NCBI GenBank assembly: GCA_000403275.2
Contig: KE159598.1
Span: 832,356 to 896,355 of the forward strand
DNA from: Lachnospiraceae bacterium 28-4
GTDB taxonomy: Bacteria; Bacillota; Clostridia; Lachnospirales; Lachnospiraceae
Length of the DNA: 64,000 bases
Direction: 5' to 3'
Below, one piece after another: positions 18,057 to 28,001 of the stretch (position 1 is its first letter; the number at the start of each line of letters is the position of its first letter). The notes under the pieces were generated by a model, which was not told where the DNA came from, ran no database searches, and saw only the letters and a list, made by a program, of their open reading frames with translations. The translations under genes and the position numbers were made by a program.

Positions 18057-20681
18057 ATGATGAAAAATAAGTCAAATTGGAAAAAAGCGATACTGACGGT
18101 TCTGTTGGCTGCTATGGGAATACAGGCGGCGGGCTGCGGCGGCTCCAAAACGGATAATACGACGGCGCAAAAGGAATTTGTATATGTGCCGGAATACCGG
18201 AGCCTGGATGCGCAGGACGGCGTGGATCAGGTTTTTATCAACGAAGATACCATATATTACAGATCCGGTTCCTATAATGAAGCGGCGCAGAGTTATGAGG
18301 AATATCTCGTTATGCTGAAGGTCGGTGAAGATGAGTCGCAGAAAATTCCACTGGACTTTGGGGAGGACAGCAGTATTCAGCAGATCGCCATGGATAGAGA
18401 TGGGAGTTTCCTGGCCGTATTGAGCAGATATGTTTATGATGAAGGCAAAACGGGTGAAGCCGGTGAGGCGGCGGGAGAGGAAGAAGATGCGGAAGTATTG
18501 GAAGGTACGGAAGTATCGGAAGATGTGGAAGTGTCGGAAGGCGCGGAAGTACCGGAGGACGGAGAAGCATCAGAGGACGCGGAAGTACCGGAGGACGGAG
18601 AAGCATCAGAGGATGCGGAGGTACCGGAGGACGGAGAAGCATCAGAGGATGCGAAGGTACCGGAAGATGCGGAAACGTCAGAAAAGAAAGAAAACTCCAA
18701 GGAAGAACTTTCTTATGAAATTGTAAATGAAGGAGGCGAAGGTTCTCATGTTTATGCTGGAGAAGGAGTAGGAGTAGCTGTGGCTTCCAGCGCAGATACT
18801 GGCGGATGGTCGGAGCCTTCTTCGCGCACTATGGAGTTATGCAGATTTTCCCAAGATGGAAATATTTTGTCCAAAACGGATATCAGCGATGTCTTTGAAG
18901 ATGAGGAATCCTATGTGCAGATTCTGGAGACGGATAAAGACGGAAATATCTATATGTGCCTGTACCAGAGCGTAGTGGTTCTTGATAAGGATGGAAATGA
19001 GATTTGTGAGATAAAGACAGAAGACTGGATCAATGAAATGTTTTCCACGAAGGATGGCGCAGTATATGCGGTGTATTATGGTAATGAAGGCATGGAAACC
19101 CATCTGGTCGATATCAACGCGAAAGCGATGGGCGAAGCGGTGAAAGAGCTGATGATAGGAAGGTATGAGGGATATACCTTTGCACCGGGTGTGGATTCGG
19201 ATCTCGTATTTAGTATGGGCGATAATTTGTATACCTATTCTTTTGGGGATGCGGCGCCGGCCAAAGTGTTGAACTGGGTCGACTGTAATATAGACAGAGA
19301 CGATGTACGTTCCTTTGCCGTATTGGAAGACGGGCGGATTATGGTCGTTCTTTCGTCATGGGATTATGAAAGCGGCATAAGCAGTGCGGAACTGGCATTT
19401 TTGACAAAAAAGAAGGGTTCCGAAGTGCCGGAGCAGAAGATACTTACTTATGGCACATTATATTTAAATTATGACATCAGAAAGGAAATTATTGATTTTA
19501 ATAAGAAAAATCAGGAATACCGGATCGAAGTAAAAGAGTATGTGACAAACGACAGTGCGGAGGGATATGGCTCCGGGGTGGAGCAGATGAATGCGGATAT
19601 GATCAGCGGAAAGGGGCCGGATATTATCGAACTTTCCAGTGCCAATGTACAGATGTATGCGGCAAAAGGAATTTTAGAGGATTTATATCCCTATATAGAT
19701 GCGGATAGCGAGATGAACAGGGAAGATTTTCTGGAAAATATCAGGAAGGCTTATGAGATAGATGGAAAGCTTTATACGATGCCATCGAGATTTTATATAA
19801 ATACGGTGTTGGCAAAGGTATCCAATGTGGGAGAGAGGGACAGTATTACATTGGATGAGGTGATGGAAATTGCGGGCGGTCTGCCGGAAGGCACGCAGCT
19901 TTATGAATATGCGACGAAAGGCAGCATATTAATGACGAATGTTGTCATGAATCTGGATCAGTATGTGGATTGGAGTACGGGTGAGTGCAAGTTTAACGAT
20001 GGGGAATTTGTAAAGGCGCTGGAATTTGCCAACCGGTTTGATACGGATTATAAAGAGGATACAAGCGGGCTGACTATGCCGGAGAAGGTTCAGCAGAACC
20101 GGCTTCTGATGGTGCAGACAGGTATCAGTTCCATGCAGGAGTATATTATGTATGAGGCGATGTTCGGAGAGCCGATCGCATTTTGCGGCTATCCGACCAG
20201 TTCGGACAACGGTTCTTTTATTTCCAACGCAGGTTCCACTATGGGGATCAATGCAAAATCTCCGAATAAAGACGGTGCATGGCAGTTTGTCCGCCGCAGT
20301 CTTACAAAGGAAGCGCAGGAAGGATCTCCACGGGGAGGAGATTATGGCTTTCCAATTATGAAGTCGGCATTGGAAAAGCAGTTTGAAAAAGATATGACAG
20401 AGGACTATTATGAGGATGTGGACGGAACGAAAAAGCGGTCGGAAAAGACGAGCTGGGGATACGATAATTTTTCCGTTCGAATTTTTGCTGCAAAAGATTA
20501 TGAGGTGGAAACGGTAAGGAAATTGATTGAAGGCACCGATCAGATGTACCAGTATGATGAAAAGATCATGGAAATTATTACGGAAGAGTCCAATGCTTAT
20601 TTTGAGGGCCAGAAATCGGCAAAGGAAACGGCGGATGTTATTCAAAACAGGATACAGGTTTATGTGAATGAGAACCGATAG
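18057..20681 (+). CDS. Large solute-binding lipoprotein (N-terminal propeller-like domain + SBP family 1), paralogue 1
   Basis: 874 aa. A lipoprotein signal peptide (lipobox QAAGC, Cys near residue 24) anchors it outside the membrane. The N-terminal ~430 residues contain repeated DG-rich beta strands (DKDGNIYMC, DKDGNEICE, STKDGAVYAV), looking like propeller blades, interrupted by an acidic repeat array. From about residue 457 it resembles ABC sugar-binding proteins (ILTYGTLYLNYDIRKEIIDF; KGPDIIELSS). The C-terminus IQNRIQVYVNENR recurs in its two paralogues in this operon. The ligand is unknown. AAAGGGAA precedes the start. Confidence 0.82.
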   Translation: MMKNKSNWKKAILTVLLAAMGIQAAGCGGSKTDNTTAQKEFVYVPEYRSLDAQDGVDQVFINEDTIYYRSGSYNEAAQSYEEYLVMLKVGEDESQKIPLDFGEDSSIQQIAMDRDGSFLAVLSRYVYDEGKTGEAGEAAGEEEDAEVLEGTEVSEDVEVSEGAEVPEDGEASEDAEVPEDGEASEDAEVPEDGEASEDAKVPEDAETSEKKENSKEELSYEIVNEGGEGSHVYAGEGVGVAVASSADTGGWSEPSSRTMELCRFSQDGNILSKTDISDVFEDEESYVQILETDKDGNIYMCLYQSVVVLDKDGNEICEIKTEDWINEMFSTKDGAVYAVYYGNEGMETHLVDINAKAMGEAVKELMIGRYEGYTFAPGVDSDLVFSMGDNLYTYSFGDAAPAKVLNWVDCNIDRDDVRSFAVLEDGRIMVVLSSWDYESGISSAELAFLTKKKGSEVPEQKILTYGTLYLNYDIRKEIIDFNKKNQEYRIEVKEYVTNDSAEGYGSGVEQMNADMISGKGPDIIELSSANVQMYAAKGILEDLYPYIDADSEMNREDFLENIRKAYEIDGKLYTMPSRFYINTVLAKVSNVGERDSITLDEVMEIAGGLPEGTQLYEYATKGSILMTNVVMNLDQYVDWSTGECKFNDGEFVKALEFANRFDTDYKEDTSGLTMPEKVQQNRLLMVQTGISSMQEYIMYEAMFGEPIAFCGYPTSSDNGSFISNAGSTMGINAKSPNKDGAWQFVRRSLTKEAQEGSPRGGDYGFPIMKSALEKQFEKDMTEDYYEDVDGTKKRSEKTSWGYDNFSVRIFAAKDYEVETVRKLIEGTDQMYQYDEKIMEIITEESNAYFEGQKSAKETADVIQNRIQVYVNENR
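18544..18651 (+). repeat. 36-bp tandem repeat (3 units) encoding AEVPEDGEASED
   Basis: Three nearly identical 36-base units encode the 12-residue motif AEVPEDGEASED; degenerate units flank them from about 18480 to 18690. The acidic Ser/Pro/Glu linker is absent from the two paralogues downstream. Confidence 0.9.
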
Positions 20682-20708
20682 GAAGAAAGGAAAGGAAGGA
20701 GGATGCGA

Positions 20709-22952
20709 ATGAAGATCAGAAATTGGCTGGCGGCTGGCATAGTGGTAATCACAACTTTGGCTTTGGCCGGATGCGGAGGTAAAGGAAAGGAAGAAAACGT
20801 GCCTGAGGCGGCGGAAAGTGCAAAAGACGATTTTATTTATGTGGCGGAATATGAAACGCTTGGAGAAGAAGGATATATGGTCGGCAACGTGATGAGCGGT
20901 GACGAAGGCACCATATATTTTGTAGGGGGGAAGGACAATCAGACGAAGCTGTTTGTAAGAAAGATGGACGGCAGCCAGGAGGAAATTCCTGTAGATTTGG
21001 CAGAAAATACCGTGATCAGCGTTATTGGAAAGGATACGGAAGGAAATCTTCTGCTGGGGCTGGAGACATATGACCAGCTCGGAGGAATGGAGAGCAAAAC
21101 GGAAAATGTTACGATAAGAAAGATTTCTCCGGATGGAACGGTATTGCAGGATGTCGATACGGGAAAAGCGATGGTTAAGGACGACAGCTTTTATATGCAG
21201 AGTCTGCTGGAAGATAAGGACGGGAATTATTATGTCTGTCTGCAGAACAGCATCTGCGTTATCAAACAGGATGGACAGCCCTATTGCGAAATAGATGTTG
21301 GAACTTATATCGGGAGTATGTTCAGCGTAAAGGGAGAGAAAGTTCTGGTTTCTTATTTTGGTGATGTGGCTTATGAAGTGCAGGAAGTGGATCTGGCAGG
21401 AAAGCGGTTAAAGGCGCTGGATGTTCCCATAACCTTTGAATACGGCACTTATTTAAGCGGCGGGGAACTAGCGGACATTCTCTATACGGTAGGAACAAAG
21501 CTTTATACATATAATCTGGGCGATGAGGAGCCGGTGGAGATTTTGAACTGGGTGGACAGCGATATCGACAGCGGAAACCTGAGAGATTTTCAGATCCTTG
21601 CGGATAGCAGGGTAGTGGCTTTTTCCATGGACTGGAGTTCGGATGAGCCGAAGGCGGAACTGGCGGTTCTGACGAAAAAGAACAGAGCGGAAGTGCCGGA
21701 GAAAACGGTATTGACTTATGGCACGACTTATATCCCTTATTTTGCGAAAGCGGATGTAGTAGCTTTTAATAAGCAGAGCGATAAATACCGGATAGAGATC
21801 AAGGATTACAGTGAGGGGGATAAGGATTATGAAACAATAGTCTCTCTCTGGTCGGCGGATATGTCCAGCGGCAATGGGCCGGATATTATCGATATGGTAT
21901 ATTCTCCGGTTGAATTAGAAGAACTGGTTTCCATGGGCGTAGTGGAAGACCTGAATCCATATCTGGATAAGGATGCCGATATGAACAGGGAAGATTATGT
22001 GGAAAATGCGTTGAAAGCGTATGAGGAGGACGGAAAGCTTTATGCGGTCATGAGGTGCTTTGGCGTGGAAACAATGATCGGCAAGGAGTCTGACATAGGA
22101 ACTGGAACATCATGGACGCTGGATGATGTGATGGCGCTGATGGATTCCAAAGAATCGGATGTGGAATTGTTCGAATATACGACAAAGTACAATGCTTTGC
22201 AGATGATGCTGGCGATAAACGGCGATAAATTTGTGGATGAGGAAAATGGAACCTGTCATTTTAATGACGGGGAATTTATAAAAATTCTGGAGTTCGCCAA
22301 TCGTTTTCCACAAGAGGTTACGTATGACCAGAACGGGCCCAGCGATGTAGAAAAAATAAGAAAAGGGAAACTTCTCTTGCTGAAGGAAACGGTTACTTCC
22401 GTACAGCAGTATCAGCTGTATGAGAATAAATTCGGGGGAGCGATCAATATGATCGGGTACCCCACTTCCGGGGAAAGCGGGACGATGATTACGCCTAACG
22501 GAACGACGGTAGCAATGAATGTGAATTCTAAAAATAAAGAAGGCGTCTGGGAGTTCATGAAATTTCTATTGGATCAGGAACGCCAGGAGAACCTTCAATC
22601 CGCCAATGCCGGTTTCCCGGTTATGAAATCGGCGCTGGAGAAGCAGTTTGAAAAGGATATGACCGCAGAATATTATGAGGATGCGGACGGAACGAAAAAA
22701 GAGATGCCGAAAGCGACCTGGACAAGCGGAGCGTCAGGGGAAGTTACGGTAGAAGTTTTTGCGGCTTCCCAGGAACAGGTGGACAGGATCCGGCAGATGA
22801 TCGAAACGGCGGGCGCTGCCAGGATAGATTCACAAATATTCAGTATTATTATTGATGAGTCACAGAGTTATTTTGATGGACAGAAGAAGGCGGAAGATGC
22901 GGCAGGACTCATTCAGGAGCGGGTACAGGTTTATTTGAATGAAAAGAGATAA
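20709..22952 (+). CDS. Large solute-binding lipoprotein, paralogue 2
   Basis: 747 aa. The ATG at 20709 is used because AGGAGG (20697-20702) lies six bases upstream; the ATG at 20703 touches the AGGAGG. The lipobox is LALAGC. The N-terminal ~330 residues again look like a propeller-type domain (EGNLLLGLETYDQ; EDKDGNYYVCLQ). The SBP family 1 region begins near residue 331 (VLTYGTTYIPYFAKADVVAF; NGPDIIDMVYSP). Its end overlaps the first permease gene by 14 bases, so it is probably the binding protein translationally tied to that importer. Confidence 0.85.
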   Translation: MKIRNWLAAGIVVITTLALAGCGGKGKEENVPEAAESAKDDFIYVAEYETLGEEGYMVGNVMSGDEGTIYFVGGKDNQTKLFVRKMDGSQEEIPVDLAENTVISVIGKDTEGNLLLGLETYDQLGGMESKTENVTIRKISPDGTVLQDVDTGKAMVKDDSFYMQSLLEDKDGNYYVCLQNSICVIKQDGQPYCEIDVGTYIGSMFSVKGEKVLVSYFGDVAYEVQEVDLAGKRLKALDVPITFEYGTYLSGGELADILYTVGTKLYTYNLGDEEPVEILNWVDSDIDSGNLRDFQILADSRVVAFSMDWSSDEPKAELAVLTKKNRAEVPEKTVLTYGTTYIPYFAKADVVAFNKQSDKYRIEIKDYSEGDKDYETIVSLWSADMSSGNGPDIIDMVYSPVELEELVSMGVVEDLNPYLDKDADMNREDYVENALKAYEEDGKLYAVMRCFGVETMIGKESDIGTGTSWTLDDVMALMDSKESDVELFEYTTKYNALQMMLAINGDKFVDEENGTCHFNDGEFIKILEFANRFPQEVTYDQNGPSDVEKIRKGKLLLLKETVTSVQQYQLYENKFGGAINMIGYPTSGESGTMITPNGTTVAMNVNSKNKEGVWEFMKFLLDQERQENLQSANAGFPVMKSALEKQFEKDMTAEYYEDADGTKKEMPKATWTSGASGEVTVEVFAASQEQVDRIRQMIETAGAARIDSQIFSIIIDESQSYFDGQKKAEDAAGLIQERVQVYLNEKR

Positions 22953-23817
22953 AAATAAAAGGAAGCGGGGGAGAAAAATTTCATCTATATTTTTAGCCCC
23001 CAGCATCCTTGGGGTGCTGGTGTTTTTTGTGTTACCCTTTTTTGTCGTTATTTTTTATTCGGTGGTGGATAATCCGATCAATCATCAATTTGTATTTCTG
23101 GACAATTTTAAAATGGTATTTACAAACGCGGCCTTCCGCCAGGCGGCTTCCAATACGATGAAGTTTTCCGCGATTGCGGTTCCCCTGGCGGTGGCGCTGT
23201 CTTTGGGGCTTGCTATGCTTCTGGACAGCAAGATGCCTTTTAAAAGCCAGTTTCGTACTTTTTTCCTGACGCCCATGATGGTACCTATCGCATCGATCGT
23301 GCTGATATGGCAGGTGTTGTTTCATTATAATGGGATGGTAAACGATATCACGTCTTTGTTTGGGATGGGAAAGATCGACTGGCTGAAATCGGATCATGCG
23401 CAGATCGTGATTATCGTGTTGTTTTTATGGAAAAACCTTGGTTATAATATGATATTGTTTATGGCGGCATTGAGCAGTATTCCAAAGGATATTCTGGAGG
23501 TGGCTATATTGGAGAGCGCCAAGCCGTGGCAGATTTTCTGGTTCATTAAGATCAGGTATCTTTCTTCTACGTTGCTGTTCGTAACGATCATGTCGCTGAT
23601 CAATTCCTTTAAAGTATTCAGGGAAATCTATCTTTTAACGGATGATTATCCATATCCTACGGTATATATGATGCAGCATTTTATGAATAATACCTTTGGC
23701 AAGCTGGATTACCAGAGGCTGTCGGCGGCAGCGATTATGATGTCTCTTGTCATGGTAGTCATTATCGGAATATTGTTTCTGGCGGAAAATTATTTCGGAA
23801 GGGATGTGGAAGGATGA
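22939..23817 (+). CDS. ABC sugar-type permease (MalF/UgpA-like, CUT1)
   Basis: 292 aa with about six membrane helices. The EAA-loop segment reads EVAILESAKPWQIFWFIKI, where the importer permease contacts its ATPase. It overlaps the preceding binding protein by 14 bases and the next permease by 4. No ATPase gene is nearby. In Firmicutes, CUT1 importers often share one ATPase of the MsmX type encoded elsewhere, which would fit. Confidence 0.93.
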   Translation: MKRDKNKRKRGRKISSIFLAPSILGVLVFFVLPFFVVIFYSVVDNPINHQFVFLDNFKMVFTNAAFRQAASNTMKFSAIAVPLAVALSLGLAMLLDSKMPFKSQFRTFFLTPMMVPIASIVLIWQVLFHYNGMVNDITSLFGMGKIDWLKSDHAQIVIIVLFLWKNLGYNMILFMAALSSIPKDILEVAILESAKPWQIFWFIKIRYLSSTLLFVTIMSLINSFKVFREIYLLTDDYPYPTVYMMQHFMNNTFGKLDYQRLSAAAIMMSLVMVVIIGILFLAENYFGRDVEG

Positions 23818-24707
23818 GAAAGAAAAAAGTGAAAATTTTTTTAAAAAAGTGGTCTGCCGTGCTTATAGCAGCATTTTTCGCTATTCTTTTTCTTATGCCG
23901 ATTATCCTTACCATTACCAATTCCTTTATGGCCTCATCGGAAATATCTTCCAATTACGGCCAGGTATTTGCTTCCGGCAGCACCGGTGGGAAAACGTATA
24001 TTTCGGAAAAGGTGAATTTGAAGTTTATTCCTGATATGGTTTCCTTCAGTCAATATATTACGGTATTGCTGAAAAGCCCGGATTATTTGTTCAAATTTTG
24101 GAATTCGGTGATTTTGGTGGCACCGATCGTATTTTTCCAGCTTATGGTCGCCGTGCTGGCCTCGTATGGTTTTACCAGGTATCGGGGCAGAATAAAGGAA
24201 ATCATATTTTTTACTTATATTATTTTGATGCTGATGCCATATCAGGTGACGCTGGTTCCAAATTATTTGGTTTCGAGCTGGCTTCATCTGCTGGATACGA
24301 GATGGGCGATATGGCTGCCGGGAATATTTTCTCCCTTTGCCGTATATTTGCTTACAAAATTCATGCGCAGGATTCCTATTTCCGTGATTGAGGCGGCCCA
24401 GATCGACGGGGCCGGGGAATGGCAGATATTCCGGCGCATCTGTCTGCCGCTTTGCAAGGGCTGCCTTTGCTCCGTGGCGATTCTGGTTTTTATTGATTAC
24501 TGGAATATGGTGGAACAGCCGCTGATTTTACTTTCAGACGATACGATGCATCCGCTTTCTGTTTTTCTTTCCAAGATCAAAAACGGAGAAATCGGACTGG
24601 CATTTGCAGTGGCGACAATATACATGATACCTACGCTTCTTGTATTCCTCTACGGGGAAGATTATCTGGTAGAAGGAATTACATATCAGGGCGGGATTAA
24701 GGGATAG
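23814..24707 (+). CDS. ABC sugar-type permease (MalG/UgpE-like, CUT1)
   Basis: 297 aa, six predicted helices. The EAA motif EAAQIDGAGEWQIFRRICLP is a very good match to the family. It forms the second half of the transmembrane channel with the upstream permease; the genes overlap at ATGA. Residues about 42-75 form an unusually long extracytoplasmic loop after helix 1. Confidence 0.94.
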   Translation: MRKKKVKIFLKKWSAVLIAAFFAILFLMPIILTITNSFMASSEISSNYGQVFASGSTGGKTYISEKVNLKFIPDMVSFSQYITVLLKSPDYLFKFWNSVILVAPIVFFQLMVAVLASYGFTRYRGRIKEIIFFTYIILMLMPYQVTLVPNYLVSSWLHLLDTRWAIWLPGIFSPFAVYLLTKFMRRIPISVIEAAQIDGAGEWQIFRRICLPLCKGCLCSVAILVFIDYWNMVEQPLILLSDDTMHPLSVFLSKIKNGEIGLAFAVATIYMIPTLLVFLYGEDYLVEGITYQGGIKG

Positions 24708-24718
24708 GAGGAAATGAG

Positions 24719-26788
24719 ATGAACGAAAATACAAATCCGGCAAAGAGAAGGGAATGGGTGAAAAATGCGGCGATCATCTTTTTATCTATTATGCTGGTGC
24801 TGACATTTTTTTCCAACACGATCATGAATTACTCGCTGCCTGAGGTGGCGACGGAATATGTGCAGAGCGGCACGATTACGGAGAAGGTGCGCGGAACAGG
24901 AACGATTACGGCCTCAGACCCCTATAATGTGTCCATCAGCGAAAGCCGCGTGATTTCCAGCGTGGCCGTAAAGGCAGGGGATGAGGTAAAGAAAGGCGAT
25001 CCGCTGTTCTATCTGGAAGATATGGAAAGCACGGAATTGATGGATGCGGAGAAGGAACTGAATTCCCTGATCCTCGCTTATCAGCTGGCCGTGATCACAG
25101 AAAGCATGGAAGTGGGTACGGTGAGCAATATCGAAGGCGACCGGACGCTTTCCCTGACACAGAAACAGCAAAGGCTGCAAAATGCTATATCGACGGTAGA
25201 TGCGGCACAGGCAGAATACGATGCCGCAACGTTGCAGGTGGCTTCGGTCAATAAGGAACTTGGTTATATCGGAAACCAGGTTGTGGATACGACAAATGAG
25301 AAAAATGCGGTGAGCAATGCCCAGAGGGAAGCGAATGCGGCGGGACAGAGCGTGGCGAATGCGCAGGTGGAAATAGATAGGGCAAGTACAGATTTGGATG
25401 CAGCTAAAGGAAATTTAGAAAATGTGACTGCTGCGGCAGAAAATATTGAAAAGGCAAAGCAAGAATTAGAAACAGCGACTATTAATTATAACCAGCAAAA
25501 AGAAAGCTTATCGGTAAATCAAGAGAATGCGAATCAGGAAGTTGAAAGAACTACAGCTGAATATAATGAAGTGAATAGTGAATGTGAGAAAGTGGAAGGG
25601 GCATATAACAGTTGGTATGAAAACAATAAGGATACGGCAAGCGCTGAGGATATTGCAAGAGAATGGCAAGCAGTGGAAACAATAAGGGCATCAAGAGATA
25701 ATGCTAAAGCAGCTAAGGAAAATGCGGAGGCAGCGAAGAAAAAAGTAGATGAGGATTTGTTGAATGCCCAGCAACAATATGAAAATGCAGCTAAGATGTA
25801 TAATGAATTAGGCGGTGATAACGCATATAATAATGCGGCAATGAATATAGAAAATGCACAAAAAGCTGTAAATAATGCGGAAGGTAATTTATATGATAAG
25901 ACGCAGGAAAAGGCAAACAGAGAAAGTGAGAAAAATGCAAAAGATGCCGCAGTAAGTAATGCCCAGCAAGCCCTGACCGACAAAGAAAACAACAACGACA
26001 ATTCCATAAATAAAGCGAACGTTTCGAACCAGCTCTTAGATGCCCAGGACAGACAGGCGAAGGCGGAGATAAATCTGAACAAGGCGAAGGAGGACTTGGC
26101 AGAGGTTCAGAAAGAGTTATTGGCGGAGATCAATCTGGAATCACAGAATGATGCGATAGAACTCCAGCAGGAAAAGGTAGAAAAACTGAGGGAGAAATCG
26201 GTAGGGGCGACGATCGACGCTCCGGTGGACGGGATCGTGATGAACGTAAATAAAGCGGCGGGAGAAAAAACGGAACCGGAAGAGGCTCTTGCGGTTATGC
26301 AGGTAGCCGGAAAGGGATTTACCCTTGTTTTTTCCGCGACTACAGAACAGGCGAGGAAACTTTCCGTGGGAGATATAGCGGAACTCCAGAATGCATGGTA
26401 TTACGACAATGTAAAGGCTACGCTGACTTCCATCAAACCGGATCCTGACGATCCGGCGCAGAAAAAACAACTCACTTTCCAGATTGAGGGCGATGTGCAG
26501 TCGGGACAGTCACTAAGCCTCTCGGTAGGGCAGAGGAGTGCCGATTATGAGCTGGTGGTGCCGAACAGCGCGATCAGGGAAGACAATAACGGGAAATTCA
26601 TTCTGATCGTGGAATCGAAGAGCAGCCCTCTCGGCAACCGTTATATTGCAACGAGGGTGGATGTGGAAGTTGTGGCTTCGGATGATACGCACACGGCGAT
26701 TTCCGCAGGGCTTTACGGCTATGAATATGTGATCACTACGGCGACAAAGCCGGTGGAAGCAGGAAAGCAAGTGCGGCTGACGGATTAA
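24719..26788 (+). CDS. MacA/HlyD-type membrane adaptor with very long coiled coil
   Basis: 689 aa. One membrane helix lies at about residues 17-37. A barrel-sandwich half follows (GTITASDPYNVSISESRVIS; VKAGDEVKKGDPLF), then a helical hairpin of roughly residues 105-490 rich in Ala/Glu/Asn/Gln. The second lipoyl-like half is IDAPVDGIVMNVNKAAGEK, followed by a C-terminal beta-barrel region. The family links an inner-membrane transporter to the outside. The middle of the coil (about 25380-25980) is markedly A+T-rich compared with its flanks. AGGAGGAAAT precedes the ATG. It sits between the permeases and a MacB-like gene. Confidence 0.85.
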   Translation: MNENTNPAKRREWVKNAAIIFLSIMLVLTFFSNTIMNYSLPEVATEYVQSGTITEKVRGTGTITASDPYNVSISESRVISSVAVKAGDEVKKGDPLFYLEDMESTELMDAEKELNSLILAYQLAVITESMEVGTVSNIEGDRTLSLTQKQQRLQNAISTVDAAQAEYDAATLQVASVNKELGYIGNQVVDTTNEKNAVSNAQREANAAGQSVANAQVEIDRASTDLDAAKGNLENVTAAAENIEKAKQELETATINYNQQKESLSVNQENANQEVERTTAEYNEVNSECEKVEGAYNSWYENNKDTASAEDIAREWQAVETIRASRDNAKAAKENAEAAKKKVDEDLLNAQQQYENAAKMYNELGGDNAYNNAAMNIENAQKAVNNAEGNLYDKTQEKANRESEKNAKDAAVSNAQQALTDKENNNDNSINKANVSNQLLDAQDRQAKAEINLNKAKEDLAEVQKELLAEINLESQNDAIELQQEKVEKLREKSVGATIDAPVDGIVMNVNKAAGEKTEPEEALAVMQVAGKGFTLVFSATTEQARKLSVGDIAELQNAWYYDNVKATLTSIKPDPDDPAQKKQLTFQIEGDVQSGQSLSLSVGQRSADYELVVPNSAIREDNNGKFILIVESKSSPLGNRYIATRVDVEVVASDDTHTAISAGLYGYEYVITTATKPVEAGKQVRLTD

Positions 26789-26848
26789 TAGTGGGACGAT
26801 GACGGAGCCGGGCCGTGGGCAGACGGAAAGGGAAGATGGAAACAGACG

Positions 26849-27940
26849 ATGAATAAAATCAAAATTTTTATAAAGGGTCTTTCATGGAGGCAGATATTTT
26901 TATCGGCCCTTGTCCTGCTTTGCCTCTTATGCTGGGGAGGACTGACCGCTTTTGCCACAGTGAAAAAAAACGAACTGTTGGATCAGAATGCGGCGAAGAG
27001 ATGGGCGGAGGGGAACGATGCCGCGCAGGTGAGTTGTTTTTTTACGGAAAGTACGGAAATCGATAAAGATAAAATCAGATCTTTCGAGTATGAGCTGGAT
27101 AAAGCGCTTCTGGAGGCTTCCATTACGGCTCCCAATGAAAACGCAAGGTTGTGGGCGGATGCCTACAGTTCTTCCGGTACCATTACTTTATCATCCGGGA
27201 AAAAGTCTTTGGCGGATGTGGCAGCTGTGGGGATCGGAGGGGATTTTTTCCTGTTTCATCCGGTGCAGTTGTTAAAAGGCTCCTATTTTTCGGGAAACGA
27301 TCTGATGCATGATAAAGTGATTCTGGATGAAGATGCGGCCTGGCAGCTGTTTGGTTCCAATGATGTAGTCGGTATGCCCTTGAATATCGGCGGAACGCCG
27401 CATTATATATCGGGCGTGATCCGAAGGGAAGAGGGACGTTTCCATGAGGCGGCCGGGCTGGATAAGACGCTGGTCTATGTGTCCTGTGAGACTTTGGAGG
27501 AATTCGGCAAGACAGAGGGGATCAACAGCTATGAAGTGGTCATGCCGAATCCGGTGAAAAATTTTGCGTATAACAGTGTAAAAGAAAAGATGGGCATTGA
27601 TGAAAACCATATGTGGGTTGTGGAAAATACTTCCCGCTTTCATCTGAAAGGCCTTTTGACCGTAATTTCCGAATTTGGCATGCGTTCCATGAACGCCAGG
27701 GCGATTCAGTATCCTTATTGGGAAAATGTGGCCAGGGGATGGGAAGATGTGTTTGCCGTTGTTTTGATATTGCAGATATTGTTTTTGCTTTGTCCTTCCG
27801 TGATTGTTGGGTCAGCATTGATTCTTTCATGGAAGAGGAGGCAGTGGACATGGAAGGATGCAGGGCATTTTCTTTTGGAATGCAAAGATCGGGCGGCGGA
27901 CAGATTTCATAACGAAAAAAGCAAATGGAAATATTTTTAA
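26849..27940 (+). CDS. MacB-like extracytoplasmic-domain membrane protein without ATPase or full permease
   Basis: 363 aa. An N-terminal helix (about residues 15-37) is followed by about 260 extracytoplasmic residues resembling the MacB periplasmic core: GGDFFLFHPVQLLKGSYFS, DKVILDEDAAWQLFGSNDVVG and the VSGVIRRE-like ISGVIRREEG. A single C-terminal helix lies at about residues 307-333. MacB-type permeases normally have three C-terminal helices and an ATPase; both are missing. It follows the adaptor gene, so the two probably form a complex, but energy coupling is unclear. I may be missing a distant ATPase elsewhere in the genome. Confidence 0.72.
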   Translation: MNKIKIFIKGLSWRQIFLSALVLLCLLCWGGLTAFATVKKNELLDQNAAKRWAEGNDAAQVSCFFTESTEIDKDKIRSFEYELDKALLEASITAPNENARLWADAYSSSGTITLSSGKKSLADVAAVGIGGDFFLFHPVQLLKGSYFSGNDLMHDKVILDEDAAWQLFGSNDVVGMPLNIGGTPHYISGVIRREEGRFHEAAGLDKTLVYVSCETLEEFGKTEGINSYEVVMPNPVKNFAYNSVKEKMGIDENHMWVVENTSRFHLKGLLTVISEFGMRSMNARAIQYPYWENVARGWEDVFAVVLILQILFLLCPSVIVGSALILSWKRRQWTWKDAGHFLLECKDRAADRFHNEKSKWKYF

Positions 27941-28001
27941 AGGGATTTATAAAAAGGAAGAAGAGGTAACAGGGGAAATGGGGCGTCGTGGAGGAGAGTA
28001 T

